A program made the translations under genes and the position numbers. This document shows, piece after piece, positions 55,839 through 64,000 of a stretch of 64,000 nt of DNA; position 1 is the first letter of the stretch, and every line of letters starts with the position of its first letter. Below the pieces are notes generated by a model, which saw only the letters and a list, made by a program, of their open reading frames with translations, was not told the DNA's origin and did no database searches. The DNA is from Ottelia alismoides (Eukaryota; Streptophyta; Magnoliopsida; Alismatales; Hydrocharitaceae). The stretch lies in assembly GCA_037367405.1 (NCBI GenBank), contig JAZKJV010010760.1, positions 202,001 to 266,000 on the forward strand, read 5' to 3'.

Positions 55839-55856
55839 TCCCCAGCAACGGTAATG
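55839..55856 (-). other. Putative primer binding site of gypsy fragment F
   Basis: CATTACCGTTGCTGGGGA on the minus strand resembles the Athila-type PBS at its ACCGTTGC-GGGGA end and lies six bases from a TG that can be the LTR edge at 55863. Confidence 0.55.
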
Positions 55857-55862
55857 TCGTTT

Positions 55863-57344
55863 TGTTGCACGCGAAAATGGAGGGGATCAGATAATTATGA
55901 ATGGTAAACAGTTGTGTTGTCGTCGCTGTTATCCCCAAAATCCCGTGACCAACAAAAAATATTTTTTTATGTTTGCTACTTATTAACCTATATAGCGGAT
56001 AGGGTCAAACTCAGGGAGGTACAAATCCCAATGGTTATTCAATTAATCAAAAATCAATTAAGAGAAAACAAGAATATCAAAGAAGCACTGTCCTTGGTTT
56101 TTGTGATTTTTTATCTTTTTATTTTTATTTTTTTATTTCTAATTTTTTATTTTCTGATTTTCAAAATTTTAGATATTTTGATTTTGCAATTTTGTTTTTC
56201 AAAAATAACACGAAGCAATATTCACAAGATCAAAAATAAACACACCAACTCTTTTCGTAATTTTTTCAGTTAATAAAAAATACTCAGAGAAATCCAGAGA
56301 AAATATTTTAGGGTTTTAAAAGTTTTGAAATATTTTTGAGAATTTTTGTGGAATTTTCAGATGTTTTTGTATTTTTTTAAAAAATCAAACAATGAGAAAA
56401 TGTTAAAATGTGCACAACCTGGAGTAATTTGCAACTTAAAAATATTTTAATGTCCAAAATTCCTGGGAATTATTTTTAAGACAAACTAGAAGCAAATATC
56501 TACAAATAGGAACTAAAATCATAATTTTTGGATTTTTGTAGAATTTTCTATGTTTTTTATAATATTTTTGATGTTTTCAATTTTTTGGGTTTTATAAATA
56601 ATTAATGCATGAAAATTGGTCAGAAATTAAAAGACAATGAAATACAATTACTCTAATGTTTTTGGAATTTTTGGAGCAATATTTGAATTTTTTATGATTT
56701 TTGGAATATCAGGAAGACAAAATGACACTGTTTTTGATTTTTTAATAATAATAAATGAAATCAAAATACAATGAAAGTTTTATGCTAGATGGATATGTAC
56801 ATCAGGAACATAGCATAATTTTCTCAAAATTGTTGGACAAATAACATCATCTATTTCAATGAAAAGCACAAGTAAAGATGAGGTCTGGAGAAATAGGACT
56901 GATCTGCAAATATTTATTATCTTCGCATAAATAAATAACAATAAATAAATAAAGGGGAGAACTTGTAATTTACCCACATAAAATAATACCCTAGGGCTTC
57001 TTCGGTTCTATCTTCAATCTCAAGCCAAAGGGGGGCAAGATTACCGCCGCCCCTTCTTCGTATGGAGGTGGCGAATGGTGGGCGGCGAGGGAAGCGGCGG
57101 CTTCGGCGTGCTTCGGGTGTTGTGCCACAACGTTGGAGGAGAGGTGCGGGCACCTGGGTGGTTGACAGTACCCGAAATCAGTGAGGCACGTGGGGCAGCT
57201 CTGCACGACAGGAGGGAGGGCGAGGGTTGGCCGCTGGAAGGAGGCGACCCGGCCGCAGGGGCGCGGTCCATGCAAGGTCGTGCGAGTCTGGACGTTTGGC
57301 GAGGGCGGTGGTGTTGGAGATCGACGTCGAGGATGGACGACGTC
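55863..57344 (-). repeat. 5' LTR fragment F (gypsy type)
   Basis: A minus-strand LTR piece: the U5-like motif GGTCAAACTCAGGGAGG at 56005 is followed by an AT-rich zone and then a GC-rich zone at 56990-57344, where LTR H cuts in. ORFs at 56917-57365 on both strands lie in the GC-rich zone and are not genes. The remaining U3 would be beyond element H. Confidence 0.6.
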
Positions 57345-58520
57345 TGATGAATACCCATTCATCACTCTTTATTCTTATATTTTAGCTACAAAAACCTTTG
57401 CAAATGCATGTAGATATGTATAAATAGGAATAATTACCAAAAGCATGCATTGTGTAAAAACCTATAATTAGCAGGTTTTTGTGCAAAAATAAAAGAATAA
57501 AGATTAAAAAGAAAAAGAGGGAAATATTTAGAATAAATATTGAGCAACCTAACCCAAGGGAGGGCTCAGCATGGGCCTGACCGCATAAAAGCCAAAGTAG
57601 AGGGAGATAGGAGCTCTTGTGTAAGTATTTATGTAAATAAAATAAAAATGTTTTCCTCACCAAAAATACACTTGTAAATACTTGTATATATATATATTTA
57701 TATAAAAACAAAAGAAAAATTAAAAATCAAAAAGATTAAAAATACCCTTTCACCATGTACATAAACCATGCCTATATATATATATTTATTTAACCTTGTA
57801 AATAAATAAAGTTATGTTCTAAACTTTTTGTAAATATACTATGCTATATATTGTAAATAAATAAAATAAAAAGAATCAAAACAAAACTCAAATAAAAAGA
57901 ATAAAATGAAAAATACAAAAATACATTGTACACATACCTTGTACATAGTTGTACATAACTATTTATTTTACCTATGTAAATAAATAATAAAAATCAAATA
58001 AAAACATCCTTTTATTCCTTATTTTATACTATAAATAAATAAAATATAAAATGGGAATAAAATTGTACAAAAATAATAATTAAAAATAAAAAATCAAAAG
58101 CCTACATATTGTATATATACCTATATAATGTAAATACCTTATTTTTATTTCCAAAAATTAATTAAAAATCACAAAAAAATAGAAAAAAAATAAAATAAAA
58201 ATATTTCATGTTTTAAGTTTTTGAAAATTCGGTCATTTTCTAACTCAAAATAATTAAATAAAAATTCGATGCTTGGCGGCCTCTGATTGGTCCACGGGGG
58301 ATTGTTGACCCCCGGTCAACTCCCCCCCAGGACCACCAGAGCCGGGTCCGTCCTGCCCGACCCGTCTTCTCCTATTTTTATCCGGCTGACCCGACCGCCA
58401 TTAACCCAAACCCCGGGTCCGAATTATCCTCCTTGCATCCGGCATCCTCGCCGGAGCCGCTCCCTTGGGATCCGCACGCTCCTGAGCTTGCCCGGACCCC
58501 TCTTCTCGGACGCCTAGCCA

Positions 58521-58527
58521 TATAAAG
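58521..58527 (+). promoter_or_regulatory. TATA box of LTR H
   Basis: TATAAAG in GCCATATAAAGCTGG lies at the edge of the GC-rich segment. It is placed like the TATA boxes of LARD2 and would start the genomic RNA about 2.4 kb upstream of the PBS. Confidence 0.65.
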
Positions 58528-58777
58528 CTGGAGCTCAGCCACCTTCCCACGCTATCTTTGTTCATTCCCCTTCTTCCCGGTGAGCTCCAGAGTGGCCGCG
58601 AGAGTGACAGCGAGCGTCTCCACCTGTTGCAGCGAGGCGAGGAGGAGGAAGCCATCGATCCGGCGATACACCCACCGTAGCTCCGCCACCTGAGCGAGCT
58701 TCGAGCCTCGGGCAGAGACATCCCTTGAGGCGACGACCGGGAGCTTCCCCAGCTCTGCCACAGTCTATTCCTTCACC

Positions 58778-58786
58778 CAGGTATCC
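58778..58786 (+). promoter_or_regulatory. Candidate 5' splice site in LTR H
   Basis: CAGGTATCC after a pyrimidine-rich stretch, about 260 bp past the TATA box. Equivalent CAG|GTRAG-type sites occur in LARD1, LARD2 and AB LTRs. No acceptor has been proved. Confidence 0.4.
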
Positions 58787-60952
58787 TCTTAGCTCAGTCA
58801 TTTCGTCTAATTTTCGTTTACCCCCAATCTGCGCCGCCGTCATCTTTCTTCGATTCACCCCGATTCCGACCACCGTTCGACCATCGGACCCGACCCACAT
58901 CTTCGCCTTCCTCCGCCGCACGTTCTCCACCCGCTCACGCAACCCAGCTCGCACAGGAGCTGGGAACCGGGCTCCTACGTCCACCACCTTCGCCGGAGCC
59001 CGTCGCCCCGACGCACCAGCCACCTCCACATCGCCTAACCGGGTCGAGGCAGTTTGCCCTCGACCCGCGAGTCTTCTGAGCCCCTTTGCAGGTCCTACCG
59101 AGCCCATCTGAGGGCTTGGTCCTTCTGGCCGGGAGACCCAGCTCCGCCGACCGTGCCTGAGCTCCTCCGGGCTCGGGTCAATCATCGGAGCGCTGCAGCA
59201 GACGCAGGAGCGCACCAGCGTTCTTCTCCGATCATCAGAGCGCTCCGAGGAGGAGGCCAGCACCCGCACGAGCCCGACGAAGTTCGCCGGGGCCCAGTTC
59301 TTCCAGCACCCTCCAGCGTCGTCGGATTAGCCCTCAGCTCCAGACACCATCTTGACCGTTCATTCCTGGAGCCCCCGTAGACGTCAGATCTGAGGCGACT
59401 GATCCGGACCGTTAGATCCACACGTGTCCTGGCCCAGACCGTTGGATCCACCAGAGCAGCACCAGCGTTGAGAGCCGCCCCCCCATTTGGACCGTCCGAT
59501 CTCCACGTGGCAGCCATCCAGCCGCTCCGGTTAATAAAGGGTAATTTACCCTTAGGCCCTTATCTTTGTTTTGTTTCGCATTAGTCCTGTAAATATTTAA
59601 ATACGTTGTTTAGTTTTAGGTTTATTTGCATAGAGGACCCTGCGCTTTAGTGTAATTGCATATATACCCCTGCCTGTTGTGAGCCACGTGCTTCGTCACG
59701 TGTTGTTTTGGTGTATTTGCAGTAGATGCCCTTGTAGTTCTGGATGTTTATGAATGAATGAAACTTTTTAGTTAATTGCATATATACCCCTGTGAATGCT
59801 TTATTCTCGCATGTGCGTTTTATTTTGGGTTATTTGCAACTGAGGTCCCTGGACTTTTGGTACGTGTTACCAATAAGCCCTCGGGACTTATTTTCCTTAC
59901 ACATAGGTCCCTGAGTGCCCCAGGCACGCGCTTGGCACGTGGTTTGCTGGGTTAATTGCACCGGGACCCTCAGAACTTTGGGTATTTGCATTTCAGTCCC
60001 TGTACACAGTACCCTTTTGTTATTTTTGAATAAAATATCAAATCACCTCCAAATCCAATGAGAATTTGACAAATGGCTCCTGCCATGGTGTAGGATTTTC
60101 AAAAATTTTTGAGGACATTTTTGATTTTGTTTGCTATTTTTAAAAATTCAAAAACCTTCATTTTTTGTTACTGTCTAGATTGGAAAATCACAAAAAAATA
60201 TAAAAACTCCCTAAAAATTAGCTACTGTTTAGTTGGTGTTCCTTGATTTTCTAGCCAATTTTGGCTATTTTTCACCACTGGAAAACCTTAAAAACTTAAA
60301 AACACTAAAAAATCCATAAAAATTCTAATAAATTCATCAAAAACCCAACAATAATAAACTTGGTACCTAAATTTTCCTTGTTGCATCTACTTTATAGGAA
60401 AATTACCTCCAGGCCATTTTGAGGCCCTTAGGTATTTTATCTAGGGCTTCTTGGCTCGGCTGGACAATACCCTTGTTTTTACTACTGTTTGATTTTTAGA
60501 AAATAAAATAAATATCAGAAAATTATCAAAAATTCATCAAAAACATAAAAATATATAAAACACATAAAAATATTTTTGTTTTAATTTTTGGTTGATTTTT
60601 GATACATTAAATAAATTGTTGAAGTGTGCTCATTTGTGTTTTTATTATTTTCTTTACATATTAAAAATCCAAAAAAAAAATATAAAAATAATTAAAAACC
60701 ACTAAAAATATTTTGTCTTTTATTTTATTTGTTTTTACTACTTCGTAGGCCTTCGGCCAATCCGTGCTCCTTGAGTTCGACCCTAGGAGCAATACCAGGT
60801 TAAACATATAGCAGGACCGCTTCTCGTATTTTGATTGCTTGATTTGTCATTAGTGGTTCGATTTTTCTTGATTGACACATCTGAGCGATTGAGGTCGCAA
60901 CGACCGACTTAGTACCTTTACCTTAGTTGCTCGGAATTTTGTGTCATCAGAA

Positions 60953-60970
60953 TGGCGCCGTTGCCGGGGA
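60953..60970 (+). other. Primer binding site of element H
   Basis: TGGCGCCGTTGCCGGGGA, three bases after the LTR end, is the textbook tRNA-Asp-type PBS of Athila elements and the reference for the decayed sites elsewhere in the window. Confidence 0.95.
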
Positions 60971-62451
60971 GCACGGCTTAGTAGTTTTTCTTTTCTTTTC
61001 GTTTTTATTTTCGCGGCTTTTCGCGGCTCTTCCAGAGCTCGCGGCTTTTCGCGGTTCTTGTTTATATTTTATTTTGTTTTATTTTCTTTTTCTTTTATTT
61101 TTGATTTTATTTTTATTTTGTGTGTTTATTTTATTTTGCATTTTTGCATATATACCCTTTTATTTTTATTTTTATTTTCATTTCTTTTTCCTTTATTATT
61201 ATTATTTGATTATTGGTTCTGACCACTCTGTTTTCTCTTGCGAGGGCCCGAGAACCGAGGCGGCTACTCTCGAGAAGCCGATGCAACCGCGGGATTCGGA
61301 GGCGGCTCCTTTCTTCGCGGAGCCGTAGGAGAGAGTGAGAGAGAGTTGAGTGGGCGAGGTCTTTTATTTTATTTCATTATTATTGTAATAATACAGGGAC
61401 TTGGACTTGGACACTTGTGGATTGCTTAGCGGGTCTGTTTCGCCGAGCACCGGTGTGCTTGGGGGACCCTTAGGACTTGCGCGGTTTTTCGCGGTTTTGG
61501 TTTTATTTTCTTTTCTTTCTGCCTTTTCCGGTGTTTACGCAGTTTTTGCTCGAGCCCCTAGACTTAGGAATTTCTGGTGAATGTGCCGTAATTAGTAGGA
61601 TCCACACACCTAACTGCTTATCTGTTCCCATAGATCGTTAATTGGACCTACTTAAAAACCACTAATAAAAATAACCGACTCATTTGCCTTCGTAGCCTAC
61701 GTGCCGCAGCCCGTCCTGTAAAGCGCTTACTCCTACCCCCGATTTGTCGGACAGAGGAGGGACGGGCCAAGACCGGACTCTTTGGCTTGGAGGTCGGTGA
61801 CCGGTTAGACAGTTCTTCGCTAGAAATTGCTCGTTTAGGACTCGGCTTTCCCGTTGCATCATATAGGTAGTTTTCTTTCTGTCTTTACTTTTATGCGCGG
61901 ATCATATTGCATGTAGAGTGCTGGAGACAGGTACGCATTTCTTACTCAGCATGCATCATTGATTTATCGCGCATCGGCTTTTTCGTCTTCTCCCCCCTGT
62001 TTTGGACTTAATAATCAGGAGAACCGAAAAATTCGTTAGGCCATTTGTTTGCTTCGAAAAATACTAAAAAGTGAAACCATAAAATTGGGACTGGCTAATA
62101 CTATTGATCTTAAAATCCGCTCACCCTAAAATTTTTTTGTCTTGGGGAGAGCAACCCTCTCATTGTATGGTTTGGATGCGCGAGAGAGTGACCCGCACCC
62201 TAGGTAGAGCCCCCCGATGCTAGACCCGACTGATTACCGACTTTTCCGTGCGGACCAGTCGGTTGGGTTAGCATCGGATATCCTAATAGGTCACGTAAGC
62301 GCTCTGATATTTTGTGTGTTCACAAAATAAAATTGACAAGATAATTTGACCGAACTTTCACGGTCTTCAGCTCGCGTTGCGTTGGTGAACCGGGGGTTTG
62401 TTTGTGATCATAGTTTCTCCAGATCTCATCCGCACTACTCGCCAGATCGAG
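60971..62451 (+). other. 5' leader of element H
   Basis: A long untranslated leader with a T-rich stretch (61060-61210), a GCGG/CGCGG-rich part, the conserved motif CTTGGGGAGAGCAACCCTCT at 62141-62160 and GACAAGATAATTTGACCGAA near 62335. Frames such as 60927-61328 are low-complexity Phe/Leu runs and are not credible proteins. Confidence 0.75.
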
Positions 62452-63981
62452 ATGATGGGTAGACGGTCTCTTAGGCAGCCTCTGGCTGCACCGCTTTCGG
62501 GCACATCTACCTCATCATTTAGGTTGGCTCGTGAGAGCTCAGACCCGCTCTTCGAGCCTGAGTACGATTCCACCGTGTTCCCCCTCGACCCCCTTTCTGT
62601 TCAACCTGAGAGACACGAGCCCGAGGAGAGACTGATTGATTTGACAGCACCTGAGTTGGGGTCGTTTGATTTTGCAGACGTCGCTATGGCCGGAGCCGAC
62701 AGTTCAGATGATCACTCCCGTCAGCCCGAGCATTTTGTACTAGACTAGGGAGCGATCAACTCCACCCTGATCGCATCACTTGAGACAGTCCAGCAGCAGT
62801 TACGCGATCAGGGGGCATTCATGATAGAGATGAGGCGAGAGTCGGAGAGGCTCAGAGCAGAGCGAGACCAGCAGAGCGAGCCTGAGGAGATGCCTGATGC
62901 AGAGGCACGAGCCGCAGCAGCCGCAGCCGCCGCAGCGGGAGGCGCTGCGGCAGGAGGACCACCACGACCGATGCGGGAGTTGCACAACCCCGGATCTACT
63001 CTGATGCATCATTGGGTAGTAGTGCCAGCGATCGTGGGGGACTTCAAGTTCCCCCCGAACACCTTGCAGTTACTACCCCGTTTCCATGGACTTGCCACTG
63101 AGGAGCCCCACCTCCACCTCCAGGAGTTCCTGATGATCTGTAGCACTGTCCACGATCGCCACGTGGACCAGGACACGATCCGGATGATAGCCTTCCCGTT
63201 TTCACTGGCAGATAGAGCAGCCACCTGGCTGAAGCATATTGGGAGGTTTGTCTACACTTGGGAGCAGCTCCGCACCGAGTACTTGAACAAGTACTATCCA
63301 CTCGGGCAGACGAATGCAACGAGGGCCCTGATCAGCAACTTCTCCATGTTCCCCAACGAGCAGTTTCACGAGGCATGGGAGAGGTTTCGAGAGCTCCTAG
63401 ACCGATGCCCGCACCACGACATCTCCAAGCCGAACCTAGTTCAGAGCTTTTTCAGCGGGTTGACGCCAGAGCTTCAGGGTCTGGTGAACGCTTCTTACGG
63501 CGGGTCCTACTTTGCCAAGGACCACGACCAGGTCTGGGCCATCTATGAGGAGATGGCTGAGAATTACATGGTGATGTCCCAGACCAGGTTGTATACTCAG
63601 AAGACCCAGCCACAACAGCCAGGACCCGTGCAGTACCAGCGGATAGCACGGGTAGATGCAGGTCCATCCAGTTCGTCCGCAGCCGCAGCAGCACAGGCAG
63701 AGTCGACAGCTGCGGACATGGGCATTATCAGCGAGAAGTTGGACCGCATGGAGCTGATTGAGAAGAAGCAGTGCCAGAGCATCACTCAGATGGAACAGAT
63801 GGCACAGGTTCTGAGCGACATGAAGACACAGCTCATGTGTCTCCAGGAGGCACAAACGGCTTCTCAGCCCCGTCTTCAGTCGCGAGGCGACTCCGGCAGC
63901 AGCAGCAGCTCGTCCCAGCGCTCCAGCACCCCTGTGCAGCCTAGACAGGTTCACCTTGTACAGGCAGAGCCGTACCAGTAG
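62452..63981 (+). pseudogene. gag: Athila-like gag with one in-frame UAG and UAG end
   Basis: This is the structural protein of element H. ATG at 62452 (or 62455) begins MMGRRSLRQPL; an acidic N-terminal part runs to 62745, then TAG at 62746, and the same frame continues (GAINSTLIASLETVQQQLRD). Next come an Arg/Glu-rich helix, a poly-Ala stretch, and the Retrotrans_gag core: VVVPAIVGDFKFPPNTLQLL, FHGLATEEPHLHLQEF, RMIAFPFSLADRAATWLKH, TWEQLRTEYLNKYYPLGQTN, NEQFHEAWERFRELLDRCPH, SFFSGLTPELQG and SYGGSYFAKDHDQVWAIYEE. A Ser/Gln-rich region with a short coiled coil (DRMELIEKKQCQSITQMEQM) follows. A second TAG ends it at 63979-63981, and the frame stays open beyond (LQPTYQ). No zinc knuckle is reached. 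Both stops would be CAG if reverted. Confidence 0.88.
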
Positions 63982-64000
63982 CTGCAACCCACCTACCAGT

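Larger units (their letters stand above)
57345..60949 (+). repeat. 5' LTR of element H
   Basis: A 3,605-bp LTR. It starts with the palindrome TGATGAATACCCATTCATCA, has an AT-rich U3 (57480-58260), a GC-rich promoter/R region (58270-59530), an AT-rich tail, the U5 motif TGAGTTCGACCCTAGGAGC near 60774 and the end TGTCATCA. The start and end match the AB LTR ends in reverse. Long frames at 58562-59269 and others inside it are open on several strands because of high GC and are not genes. Confidence 0.88.
57345..64000 (+). mobile_element. H: Athila-like Ty3/gypsy element, 5' part
   Basis: The best-preserved element: 5' LTR 57345-60949, perfect PBS 60953-60970, leader to 62451 and a long gag running to the window edge. 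ACGTC at 57340-57344 is the predicted TSD. PR, RT, RH and IN, if present, lie to the right of the window. Confidence 0.9.

Noticed and set aside
56917..57365. Several overlapping ORFs of 78-124 residues
   Set aside because: GC-rich LTR fragment F, open on four or more frames; low-complexity Pro/Ser/Arg composition.
58562..59269. 235-residue minus-strand ORF in a GC-rich block
   Set aside because: Lies wholly inside LTR H with overlapping long frames on both strands; no domain, and high GC alone removes stops.
60927..61328. 133-residue frame rich in Phe and Leu after the PBS of H
   Set aside because: Generated by a T-rich leader tract; not a transmembrane gene.

Overview
This window looks like a block of gene-free heterochromatin from a flowering plant (a monocot is possible, but the sequence does not settle it). 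I found no cellular gene, tRNA, rRNA or CRISPR array. Nearly every base can be assigned to nested LTR retrotransposons, and the reading frames that can be recognised are gag, protease (PR), reverse transcriptase (RT), RNase H (RH) and integrase (IN). Several large elements have primer binding sites (PBS) resembling the complement of a tRNA-Asp 3' end (TGGCGCCGTTGCCGGGGA and decayed forms), as in the Athila/Tat branch of Ty3/gypsy. Two other elements are Ty1/copia. Boundaries were set from LTR ends, PBS, polypurine tracts (PPT) and target site duplications (TSD). || Left half, minus strand. Element C has its decayed gag at 47-2421 and PBS at 3084-3101. Its 5' LTR is split between 3104-3114 and 30532-34397, because a 27 kb element (called AB here, 3115-30526, TSD ACCAC) is inserted in it. 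AB has 3.95 kb LTRs and about 6.4 kb of internal DNA without recognisable coding sequence. AB was itself hit twice: a short-LTR copia element at 5885-9899 (TSD ATTAC) lies in its 3' LTR, and a 9.07 kb non-autonomous element (LARD1, 14477-23543, TSD GTGGT) lies in its interior. Element C sits in a further LTR fragment, D (34403-36180). || Right half. Element E (plus strand, 36181-51501) is a decayed Athila-like element with PR, RT, RH remnant, IN, a 2 kb non-coding 3' region, a PPT and a partial 3' LTR. A second non-autonomous element (LARD2, 38123-46252) splits its PR and RT, and a 477-bp hAT-type MITE (47456-47932, 8-bp TSD) interrupts the integrase. A minus-strand copia element (G, 51502 to about 55790) is inserted in E's 3' LTR. 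A gypsy LTR fragment (F, 55863-57344) follows. The best-preserved element, H (plus, 57345 to the window end), has a 3.6 kb 5' LTR, a perfect PBS and a long gag broken only by two UAG codons. || The most interesting pattern is non-coding. LARD1 and LARD2 carry no genes, yet their interiors are colinear with the region between integrase and PPT of the coding element E. That shared module opens with a set of stem-loops (ACTTAGG...CCTAAGT) each followed by a PPT-like AAGTATAGGGGG. The loop-proximal pairs change between copies while staying complementary. AB has an expanded six-copy version, and a leader motif (GGGGAGAGCAAC) is shared by H, AB and LARD1. I infer that these are cis-acting signals that let gene-less elements use the proteins of coding relatives.
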